A stretch of DNA of 64,000 bases from a bacterium. GTDB lineage: Bacteria > Armatimonadota > Abditibacteriia > Abditibacteriales > Abditibacteriaceae. The notes below the pieces were generated by a model. The model ran no database searches. It had not been told where the DNA came from and worked only from the letters and a program-made list of their open reading frames with translations. The stretch is from contig SDZD01000010.1 of assembly GCA_004172935.1 (NCBI GenBank), positions 98,589 through 162,588 on the forward strand, read 5' to 3'. Position 1 is the first letter of the stretch. Each line of letters begins with the position of its first letter. Shown piece by piece: positions 46,147-53,637 of the stretch. The translations under genes were made by a program, and so were the position numbers.

Positions 46147-46866
46147 TTAGCCGCCCTGCGGATGGAAGGTTGCGGCACTTCCAGAGACAGTAAACGAGGT
46201 CGCGTTGCCGTAGATTTGTGTGGGCTTCAGCGATTTCGCGTGGCCATCACAGAACAGGTAGTTGGCAGTTTCAAGATGACGCTTGGCCGCATTCATATCA
46301 ATCGCCGCCGTCGTGCAAGCAGCGACAAGTCCGACACAACCATAGCCGTTGTTGGCATCGCTCTCGTAGTAAGGGCGATAGTTCGCCGAATTGTAAGGGC
46401 CGTTATCGCCCGCGAGAATGGTAACGGATGGGAAGGTCAATTCACTTTCCGAACGCCCCGGCGTCCCATTGGTGAGTCCAGAGTTAAAGAAGTAATCGGC
46501 GTAGCTGGTGTTTCCGTAGGTGCCACTATAAGGTTCGGCGAGGGGGTTAGTGCTGGGAGGCGTGCTTTCGCTGGGACACTGGAAAAGTTGAATGCTTTTA
46601 ACGTAAGGCTGAACAACAGCCCAGGCACCGCCAAGGCTGGCGGGGTTCTGGGTGAAATACAGGCCATCGTAATCCTGAATGTATTGAGCTGTTCCCAAAC
46701 CGATTTGCTTGAGGTTGCTCAAACAAGAAGTACGACGAGCATTTTCACGGGCACGGGCGAAGACTGGAAACAAAATAGCCGCCAGAATAGCAATGATGGC
46801 AATGACGACCAGCAACTCGATAAGAGTGAACGCAGAGCGGCTTTTGCCACAGGGATGGGTTTTCAT
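46147..46866 (-). CDS. prepilin-like protein with N-methylation motif and DUF1559/H-X9-DG domain
   Basis: A 239-residue protein starting with a short basic leader and the type IV prepilin/pseudopilin site [24 protein letters not shown] (cleavage after the Ser/Ala before Phe, Glu at +5). It then has [21 protein letters not shown], the DUF1559 marker, and ends with [15 protein letters not shown], an exact H-X9-DG motif. These proteins are numerous in Planctomycetota and Armatimonadota; roles in pili or secretion are inferred. AAAGGA lies near the ATG. It is located between LacI and GH2-like genes in the glucan locus. Confidence 0.93.
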   Translation of the reverse strand: MKTHPCGKSRSAFTLIELLVVIAIIAILAAILFPVFARARENARRTSCLSNLKQIGLGTAQYIQDYDGLYFTQNPASLGGAWAVVQPYVKSIQLFQCPSESTPPSTNPLAEPYSGTYGNTSYADYFFNSGLTNGTPGRSESELTFPSVTILAGDNGPYNSANYRPYYESDANNGYGCVGLVAACTTAAIDMNAAKRHLETANYLFCDGHAKSLKPTQIYGNATSFTVSGSAATFHPQGG

Positions 46867-46916
46867 GAATGTCCTTTAAAAAGCACGTTTTCCGTAGAAA
46901 ACGAGAAACACCAAAT

Positions 46917-47912
46917 TTAGATCGTATCTCCGTCTAACACTGACACCGGCAGACAGATTTCTCCGACGATGTCTGCCGTTCCATTCTCTCCACGCGACTC
47001 GATGAGTTGCACAAGTACATCGAGCGCTCGCATAGCCACCTCGTCCCACGGGCAACGCACAGTCGCTAAGACGCGGGCCGGGAGTTTTTCGTCGCGCAAA
47101 CCGTCGAATCCGGCAACCGCCATTTCCTGCGGGACACGAACACCTTGCACAAGGCATTCGTGAAGCAGATTGTAGGCGGTTTTGTCGTTCCAGCAGCACA
47201 CGGCCAGCGGCCCCTGTGCGCGCAGCTCAGCGACGACTGGCGCCGAATTTTCGAAGTCGAGGCGTTTAATAACGCGATTTTCGGCTTCGACACCGCGACT
47301 TTGCAGTTCGGATTCGAAAACGTGGCGACGTTTTTCAACTGAGGGCAAATTCGCGTGTGGCGCCAGATAGGCGAACTTGCGATGCCCACGCGACCAAAGC
47401 AAATCGACAAGCGCTTTCATACCCGTCGCATCGTCACATGTGACAGCAGCAAAACCCGGCAAGGCATCGGCTACGGCCACCACAGGAAGCGACGACTCGC
47501 GCAGCAATTCGGCAAGTGGGTCGCCCGCGCTAGAATGAAGAATCAGTCCATCGACTCGCCCGTCGCGGAGCTTGCCATACATGGTTTCAGCGCGCGAACC
47601 ATACAAACCAGAATGCAGCATGACATCAAGGTGGCGCTCGGCACAGGCGCACTGTAATGCCCCCACGATGGCCCCCAGGAAATCGTTGCGCACATCGTAG
47701 TTGTGGCTGGTGTGAACTCCGATGATGTCGGTACGGCCCCGCCGCAACGACCGCGCAACAGCGTTGGGTTGATAGCCCAAACGCTGCGCCGCCTCCCAAA
47801 CACGTTCGCGAGTCGCTTGCGCAGCGCGGTGGCCTTCGTCGCCATTGAGAATGCGCGAAACCGTGGGCTGCGAAAGATTCAACTCGCGGGCAATGTCCTT
47901 AGCGGTAATCAT
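46917..47912 (-). CDS. LacI-family transcriptional regulator
   Basis: A 331-residue regulator from the ATG at 47912. The helix-turn-helix is TAKDIARELNLSQPTVSRILNG, the hinge RLGYQPNAVARSLRRGRT, and the periplasmic-binding-protein-like core contains VDGLILHSS, PVVAVADA and EMAVAGFDGL. Its likely effector is an oligosaccharide from glucan breakdown. The ATG at 47924 is inside the upstream operator and is less likely. It sits first in the glucan locus, presumably controlling itself and the genes behind it; the two operators just upstream support autoregulation. Confidence 0.92.
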   Translation of the reverse strand: MITAKDIARELNLSQPTVSRILNGDEGHRAAQATRERVWEAAQRLGYQPNAVARSLRRGRTDIIGVHTSHNYDVRNDFLGAIVGALQCACAERHLDVMLHSGLYGSRAETMYGKLRDGRVDGLILHSSAGDPLAELLRESSLPVVAVADALPGFAAVTCDDATGMKALVDLLWSRGHRKFAYLAPHANLPSVEKRRHVFESELQSRGVEAENRVIKRLDFENSAPVVAELRAQGPLAVCCWNDKTAYNLLHECLVQGVRVPQEMAVAGFDGLRDEKLPARVLATVRCPWDEVAMRALDVLVQLIESRGENGTADIVGEICLPVSVLDGDTI

Positions 47913-47918
47913 CGGATT

Positions 47919-47976
47919 GCACATTCGTATACGCAAAAAACTGAAATAATCTTTGCCGTTGCGTATACGAATGTGC
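47919..47976 (-). promoter_or_regulatory. paired LacI-type operators
   Basis: GCACATTCGTATACGCAA (47919-47936) and its exact reverse complement (47959-47976) face each other 22 bp apart. Each carries the CGTATACG palindrome typical of LacI-family sites. They lie between the promoter and start codon of the LacI gene. Confidence 0.75.
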
Positions 47977-47982
47977 AGATGA

Positions 47983-48010
47983 ATTATACCCATCCATCGG
48001 CGATTTTAAA
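47983..48010 (-). promoter_or_regulatory. promoter of the LacI gene
   Basis: On the minus strand, consensus TATAAT (47983-47988) with TTTAAA (48005-48010) exactly 16 bp upstream. The second operator begins 6 bp after the -10. Confidence 0.55.
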
Positions 48011-48117
48011 CATCGGCATGAAGTTTTTTCTGTGATGTTTTGCCGCGACTCAAAAGTGAGGATTCAAAAATGGGCCGCCGTCGTGACTCATAGCGAGAAT
48101 ATGGACGGTTTAAGGCC

Positions 48118-48163
48118 AAAATACGAACAGGGAGCCGCTATAGCGGCTCCCTGTTCGTATTTT
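48118..48163. terminator. perfect 23-bp palindromic terminator
   Basis: A perfect palindrome centred at 48140/48141 (core CAGGGAGCCGCTA and complement, AAAATACG at the base). It lies downstream of the secreted protein gene (minus). Confidence 0.92.
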
Positions 48164-48194
48164 TACGCGGTGCGGATGGGAAGGTTCTTAGCTT

Positions 48195-49502
48195 TTAAAA
48201 GTCTTTGTCGAGGGAAAAATCGGCTTTGCCAAAAGATCTGCCGTTCGCCGTAAACGTAACCTGTCCCTGAATGTCGGCATCGTCGTTGTTGGTGAAGCGC
48301 ATCGTGCCTTTAGCTATGTAGTTTTGCCCCTGATAGGAGTACGCGAAAGCAAAGACGCCATTGGGTTGGACTATACCTTTAATGGGGCTGGTGACGTTGA
48401 CTGTCGAGTTGATGACGTTGCCGGTCATGGTGCCATCGGCGCGCACGTTCATCTCGAAGCCGCCTTCTTGCATATTGCCGTCGTCCTGCCAGTCTCCGCT
48501 CCAACTACCAATAAATGGGGATTGGCGGTTGGAAGCGGGGCCACTACCTGTGCCCCCCGTCCTTGCTGTGGGCTTGTTGCCAGAAGACATATCAATCCCG
48601 GCGGGCAATTCCATGATAAGCCCCATCACGAGCGCAGGGCCATTGGAGCTATTGTTAACCAAGCCTATCGAATAGGTGCCTTGCGTGGTTTTATAGGCAA
48701 GTCCAGCGGCTGGGCCATTTTTAGTATCGGAAGCGACCACCTGATTTTTGCTATTGAGAACCAGCAAGTCGAGGTCTTTGACACGATCGTCTCCGACTCC
48801 CATAAAGCCGCGATTGGCTGTGTGGTAGCGTTTGGGATCGCTGGTCACAGTTTGTTTTGGTTGAAGCACAGCCCCATAGAGCGCCCATGTGTCGGGGTCC
48901 TGGCTGAAGCGTCCTCCATTGACACCGCGAAAAATGAGCGAAGATGCTGCTGCTGCTTTCACGATAGCCTGTGCCAAACGTTCGATAGGCACATCGTAGC
49001 CGCCTTTACGAAGGATGGTTACCGCGCAAAATGCGGTTCCGCTTTTGGACGATGCCAAACGCAGAAACATTTTGTAGCGTCCCGTTTTCTTGGGCTTAAA
49101 CAGCACGAAAGGTGCGGCATCCTGCTCGGTGTCCTTAATAACGGTTGCGCCGCTCGAATCGCGCAGGAAAATATCGACATTGCGCGTACTCTTATCGCCA
49201 CCGCCGATGAATACATAGGATTGCCCAGCGGTAAGAGTAAAGCTTTCGGAGGCACTTGCTCCGGGGCGCAACATCACGCCAAAGACGCATCCGGTTTCGA
49301 AGAAGCCGTAGCCGAGTTTACTGTTGACCTTTTTGGCGGTCAGCACGACACGATCCAAAGCTTCTCCAGCTCGGTTCAATGCCAACTGCTGGGACGATAG
49401 ATTGCGCGTCGCTTGCGCTTGAGATGGTGCCCCCACCGACAACAATAATGCAGTAGTGAGAGCGAGAATTGAGGCGCGCAGGCCAAACGTGAAATGTTTC
49501 AT
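48195..49502 (-). CDS. secreted protein with two PPC-like domains and C-terminal beta domain
   Basis: A 435-residue protein with a signal peptide ending PSQAQA (~30). Two similar beta domains, about 55-165 and 180-295, each have ...RPGxSxSxSFxLTAGQxYVFIG, GDxxxxDxDLxVL/FLRDxSG-x-V and TGxYxxxLxxxxS, like bacterial pre-peptidase C-terminal (PPC) domains. A Gly/Ser linker follows (300-325) and a third domain (330-435), GSWSGDWQDDG...GTMTGNV, looks like a small beta-barrel. Such proteins bind proteases or surfaces; no activity is assigned. It is 48 bp behind the kinase gene and may be the last gene of that cluster. Confidence 0.72.
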   Translation of the reverse strand: MKHFTFGLRASILALTTALLLSVGAPSQAQATRNLSSQQLALNRAGEALDRVVLTAKKVNSKLGYGFFETGCVFGVMLRPGASASESFTLTAGQSYVFIGGGDKSTRNVDIFLRDSSGATVIKDTEQDAAPFVLFKPKKTGRYKMFLRLASSKSGTAFCAVTILRKGGYDVPIERLAQAIVKAAAASSLIFRGVNGGRFSQDPDTWALYGAVLQPKQTVTSDPKRYHTANRGFMGVGDDRVKDLDLLVLNSKNQVVASDTKNGPAAGLAYKTTQGTYSIGLVNNSSNGPALVMGLIMELPAGIDMSSGNKPTARTGGTGSGPASNRQSPFIGSWSGDWQDDGNMQEGGFEMNVRADGTMTGNVINSTVNVTSPIKGIVQPNGVFAFAYSYQGQNYIAKGTMRFTNNDDADIQGQVTFTANGRSFGKADFSLDKDF

Positions 49503-49550
49503 GAGTGGAAGTGTTCGGTTGATTATTCCGGTTCTGGGGGGAACAGGTTG

Positions 49551-51200
49551 TTAACCGCCCTTGATGATGGCGCGCAGGGCCGCTTCTTCGCCTCCACCTG
49601 AAGGACGACGCTTGGCAGCAGGACGTGAGACGACACGTGGCCTGGGACGAGGCCGTTCAACAACACGCGGACGCACACGGGGGCGCTCGACAGTACGCAC
49701 TCGTGGTTTGCGTGGCCGAGGCGGAGTAGTGACGACTCGTTTGCGAGGTGCAGGTGGTTTCTCGACTACACGAGGACGTGGCGGAGTTACGACGCGCGGA
49801 GGCGGGGAAGTCGGAACAGCCGTTGGGCGCACAGGTATTGGCGTTGGGTCGCTGAAACCGGGGATGGAATCAGGAATATCAATGTCAGCCGTGGGTTGAG
49901 GGGCGACGGGCGTTTCGCTTAAATTCCGCACATTGGTAGCCACGTTGTTCAACTCCCCAATTGAGGAACCGGATGCTGTATTCGTAATTTCCGAACCAAC
50001 TGGCGAGGAGCCATTGCTAGTTGGAGTGTTATCGACCGTAGCGAGTTGAGTCGCGATGGGAGTAGGTTCGGCTGTGGGAGTAACATCGCCACCGCCACGC
50101 CCCTTGAAGGCGAACGCGCCGCCCACGAGAAGGACAGCCACCAAACCCAAAGAGGCAGGCAATGCCCACTTGGGCATCGGTGTGGGAGTTGGTACATGGC
50201 GTTGGTTTCGGTCCGATGGCGGAACGACGTTAGGTGGATAAGAAGTACGATTATTGCCAGTAGGTGGCAGAGGCTGCACTTCGCCCAAACCAGTGGCAGG
50301 CAGGGAGGTGGGAGGCACAACCTGCCGTGTCGCGCCGGGGGCTGGCTCTGGGCGATAAAGCAGCGTCTGGGTAGGTGGCGGGGCGGGCAATTGGCGCGCG
50401 ATGGCTTCGAGGGCGAGGCGCATTTCGGCCACGCTCTGGAAACGGGCTACGGGGTCTTTAGCAAGCGCTTTCGCGATGATGGCATCTAAGCCCGCCGGAA
50501 GAGTGGCAACGATGGAGCGCGCTGGGGGTGGCACCACTTCGAGGTGGGCGCGCATGATTTCGTAGTCACTGGTCGCGGTGAAGGGCATTCGTCCGGTCAG
50601 CAACTCGAAAAGCAAAATGCCGAGCGAATAGATGTCGGAGCGGGCATCCTGTTCGAGACCACGCACCTGTTCGGGACTCATGTATTCGAGCGTGCCAATG
50701 ACCTTGCCGGTTTGGGTCATACGCCCCGAACCCGCCATACGCGCGATGCCGAAGTCGGTGATTTTAGTGACACCTTCGGACGACACCATGATGTTGGAGG
50801 GCTTGATGTCGCGGTGGATAACGCCGCGTGTGTGCGCGTGTTCGAAGCCTTTGAGGCCATCAATGAAGACGGCGAGCGCCATTTCTGGCGGCATCGCGCC
50901 TTTGCTCCGCACTATGTCTTCGAGAGTTTCTCCCTGGACATACTCCATCACCATGTAGTAATTGCCGTCCTGCTCGTGCAGGTGGTAGAGACTGGCAATG
51001 TTGGGGTGATGCAGACGGCCCAAAGCAATAGCTTCGGAGCGAAAACGCTGAAGTCGGCTTTCGTCGCGCGTGAGTTGCGAATGGAGAGCTTTAATCGCTA
51101 CTTCGCGCTCGATGTTATCGGTGGCGCGATAAACGGCACCCATGCCGCCTTCGCCCAGTTGCCCCGTGATGCGATAGGAGCCAATCGTACTACCAATCAT
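49551..51200 (-). CDS. Ser/Thr protein kinase with basic Pro/Arg extracytoplasmic tail
   Basis: A 549-residue Hanks-type kinase. Gly loop GEGGMGAVY, Lys38, catalytic HRDIKPSN at 129-136, DFG at 149-151 and the APE-like SPEQ. One membrane helix is at about 345-365. The tail outside the membrane (366-549) is first Thr/Ser/Pro-rich, then (455-533) a run of Pro, Arg and Val (RPRVVEKPPAPRKRVV). There are no PASTA repeats. The tail is strongly positive, so it may bind peptidoglycan, LPS or nucleic acid (inference). Its start overlaps the phosphatase stop (ATGA). Confidence 0.93.
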   Translation of the reverse strand: MIGSTIGSYRITGQLGEGGMGAVYRATDNIEREVAIKALHSQLTRDESRLQRFRSEAIALGRLHHPNIASLYHLHEQDGNYYMVMEYVQGETLEDIVRSKGAMPPEMALAVFIDGLKGFEHAHTRGVIHRDIKPSNIMVSSEGVTKITDFGIARMAGSGRMTQTGKVIGTLEYMSPEQVRGLEQDARSDIYSLGILLFELLTGRMPFTATSDYEIMRAHLEVVPPPARSIVATLPAGLDAIIAKALAKDPVARFQSVAEMRLALEAIARQLPAPPPTQTLLYRPEPAPGATRQVVPPTSLPATGLGEVQPLPPTGNNRTSYPPNVVPPSDRNQRHVPTPTPMPKWALPASLGLVAVLLVGGAFAFKGRGGGDVTPTAEPTPIATQLATVDNTPTSNGSSPVGSEITNTASGSSIGELNNVATNVRNLSETPVAPQPTADIDIPDSIPGFSDPTPIPVRPTAVPTSPPPRVVTPPRPRVVEKPPAPRKRVVTTPPRPRKPRVRTVERPRVRPRVVERPRPRPRVVSRPAAKRRPSGGGEEAALRAIIKGG

Positions 51201-52147
51201 TGAATTTTTACCTCGCGCGTTTCGACTGGAACGCCCGCTTTTATGTTCTCCGTGTCAGTTGTGGTTTCTTTTCCTTCGGTCTTAGTTTGGGATGTTTCCA
51301 AGGGAAGCACCTCGACAATGATAACCGAAATGTTGTCATGGCCCCCACGTTGGCGCGCTAAAGCGACGAGAGAATCGCCAGCAGCCTCCAGACCATGCAA
51401 GTTGACAGCGACCAACAGTTCATCATCTTCGACCAAATCGCTCAGGCCATCGGAACATAGAAGCCACTTATCGCCAGAACGAAGGGGAAACGGCTCATCC
51501 CAAACGGCGACCTCGACTTGAGGCTGGGTTCCGATGGCACGCAGGATCACGTTTTTCTGGGGATGACCACGCGCTTCGGCTGGAGCGATAAGACCACGGC
51601 GCACCATCTCCATAACTGCCGAATGCTCTTCGCTCATGAGATAAATGCCTTCGCCACGCACCAGGTAGAGGCGACTATCGCCGACGTGCGCATAGTGCGC
51701 GTGTGAACCACGCAGAACGAGCGCGGTTCCGGTAGTGCCCATGCCATGCAACGCCGAGTTGCGTTTGGCTTTATCGAAGATGGCGTGGTTGGCAGCTAAC
51801 AAAGAGGCCCGCAATGCAGCAGTAACAGACTGGTGCGAGTTCATGTAACGCTCAGCAATGGTCTGCACCGCCAATTGAGAAGCGACTTCACCGCCCGCGT
51901 GCCCACCCATGCCATCGCAAACGACAACCAGTACACCTTTTTGCGCGAGTTTTTCGGTGGAATCGGGGCGCAAGACATAGACACTATCCTCGTTCAATTC
52001 GCGCACGCAGCCAACATCGGTTTTATAAGCGATGCGGATTTCGAAGGCGGGCGCTTCCGAAGCCGCCTCCTCGGCTTTAGCGACAGGTGGAGCCTTGGTG
52101 GTTATCGGAATTTTCGCGGCGGCTCTTTTTCTGAAAAAGGAAAACAT
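51197..52147 (-). CDS. PP2C-family Ser/Thr protein phosphatase
   Basis: A 316-residue phosphatase. The PPM/PP2C motifs are present: RELNEDS near 60, VVVCDGMGGHAGG with two metal Asp, MGTTGTALVL, HVGDSRLYLV, LCSDGLSDLV and GGHDNISVIIV. It should reverse phosphorylation by the linked kinases. The N-terminal ~35 residues are basic then Ala/Glu-rich; the C-terminus is acidic (TKTEGKETTTDTE). Coupled to the kinase by a 4-bp overlap. Confidence 0.94.
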   Translation of the reverse strand: MFSFFRKRAAAKIPITTKAPPVAKAEEAASEAPAFEIRIAYKTDVGCVRELNEDSVYVLRPDSTEKLAQKGVLVVVCDGMGGHAGGEVASQLAVQTIAERYMNSHQSVTAALRASLLAANHAIFDKAKRNSALHGMGTTGTALVLRGSHAHYAHVGDSRLYLVRGEGIYLMSEEHSAVMEMVRRGLIAPAEARGHPQKNVILRAIGTQPQVEVAVWDEPFPLRSGDKWLLCSDGLSDLVEDDELLVAVNLHGLEAAGDSLVALARQRGGHDNISVIIVEVLPLETSQTKTEGKETTTDTENIKAGVPVETREVKIQ

Positions 52148-52203
52148 GGGCGAGGCAGTGAATAGTAGGCGGGTTAGAAAATTGGACGAGAGGAAATAGC
52201 CTC

Positions 52204-53514
52204 TCAGGAGTGTTCGAGGACAAACGAATAGTTTGTGCGTCCCTCGGTGATAGATATGGACTCGTGTTTTGTTGCAAAACCGGGGCGCTCAAGGCGAAAT
52301 TCGATTTGCTCGCCGATGTGGCCGCTTATTTTACAGGGAGGATTACCCAATAATTGATCCCCTCGATAAACCTGCGTTTGGCTGGCACCTTCGAAAACAT
52401 CAATGGTGATAGTTTTCAGGGTGCTGTCGGTGGAATTACCGTTCAGGGGTTGGTCTACAGGAGCGTTAGATGCTTCAGTCGTAGGGACAGTTACGACAGC
52501 GATGTTAGCAACTGGAGGCGGAGTTGGCTCTGATGGTGTGATGCCGTTTGCAGTGGGAGAGGCTGGCCATAGGAACCATGTGAAAAAGAGGACAGCGCCC
52601 ACTCCACCTGCCGCAAGAAAGGGGATGTACGATGTAGTTTTGGCCTCAGCGCCCGAACTATTGCCCACAACCGCTGCACGTTTGTTATCGAGGTTGTTTA
52701 ATGCTGCCAGTAACTCGGAGCCGTTGGCATAACGGGCTGCGGGTTGCTTTTGCAAACAGCGGCGCACAACGGAATCCAGTTCGCGAGGCAAATTGGAACA
52801 GCGCGTGGATAATGGCTCGAAATGGGCGCGCGTGACTTTCTCGACCAACTCTCCCCACGTCGGCGCCTCGAAGGGTGGACTACCGCTGAGCATCTCGTAG
52901 AAAAGAGCGCCCAGTGCCCAGACATCGCAGCGGGCATCAGCCTCTTTGCCCTTCACTTGTTCGGGCGAAAGATATTGAAGGGTGCCAACGAAGGCTCCCG
53001 TCGCTGTGAGGCGAGCCATATCGTTGGTTTTGGCGATACCGAAATCGAGCAATTTGATTTCGCCGCGCCCATTGATCTTGATATTGCTGCTTTTGATGTC
53101 GCGGTGAATGACGCCTTGCGAGTGCATAAAAGCGACACCGGCCACAACCTGTTTGAATATCGCGAGGGCCTCGGCACAGGGGATGGCGCCCCGTTGGAGG
53201 CGTTCGTTGAGCGTATAGCCATCGACCAACTCCATCACAATGCAGGGAGTCGAGCCGACCTCATGCCATTCATAGAAGGCGGCAAGATTGGGATGGCGCA
53301 AGCTGTCTTGCACACGCGCCTCGTTAATGAAGCGGTTACGCCAACGGGCGCGCGCTTCGGGTGGAAGGTCAACGCCTCCGGTCAGGAATTTGACAGCCGC
53401 CACCTGACCGGAACGCTCGTGGACGGCGCGAAAAACTTCGCCCATGCCACCAGCGCCCACGAAATCGAGGACGTGATAGTCACCAACACGCACAACGGGA
53501 GGTTGTCTGCTCAT
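52204..53514 (-). CDS. Ser/Thr protein kinase with PEGA-like extracytoplasmic domain
   Basis: A 436-residue Hanks-type kinase: GAGGMGEVFRA, VKFL with the invariant Lys, HRDIKSSN at 137-144, DFG and SPEQVKG. One membrane helix at about 296-317. The outer part starts with a Thr/Pro linker and ends (about 365-436) with TITIDVFEGASQTQVYRGDQLLG and FRLERPGFATKHESI, resembling a PEGA domain, which binds surface layer or carbohydrate. It is divergent in sequence from the other kinase, so the two probably have different inputs. A GGAG precedes the ATG. Confidence 0.92.
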   Translation of the reverse strand: MSRQPPVVRVGDYHVLDFVGAGGMGEVFRAVHERSGQVAAVKFLTGGVDLPPEARARWRNRFINEARVQDSLRHPNLAAFYEWHEVGSTPCIVMELVDGYTLNERLQRGAIPCAEALAIFKQVVAGVAFMHSQGVIHRDIKSSNIKINGRGEIKLLDFGIAKTNDMARLTATGAFVGTLQYLSPEQVKGKEADARCDVWALGALFYEMLSGSPPFEAPTWGELVEKVTRAHFEPLSTRCSNLPRELDSVVRRCLQKQPAARYANGSELLAALNNLDNKRAAVVGNSSGAEAKTTSYIPFLAAGGVGAVLFFTWFLWPASPTANGITPSEPTPPPVANIAVVTVPTTEASNAPVDQPLNGNSTDSTLKTITIDVFEGASQTQVYRGDQLLGNPPCKISGHIGEQIEFRLERPGFATKHESISITEGRTNYSFVLEHS

Positions 53515-53637
53515 TCTGATTACTCCACGAATAATGAATTCGCTTCAGAGAACGCAGAGGCTCAAGTCCTCAAAAATGGCAGCGTGGACGAGAATTCTCG
53601 CCCACGCTTTTCCAAGGACTATCGAAGTACTCTGAAC

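Noticed and set aside
48324..49400. A 358-codon plus frame opposite the secreted PPC-domain protein
   Set aside because: Antisense shadow; the minus frame has the signal peptide and domain repeats.
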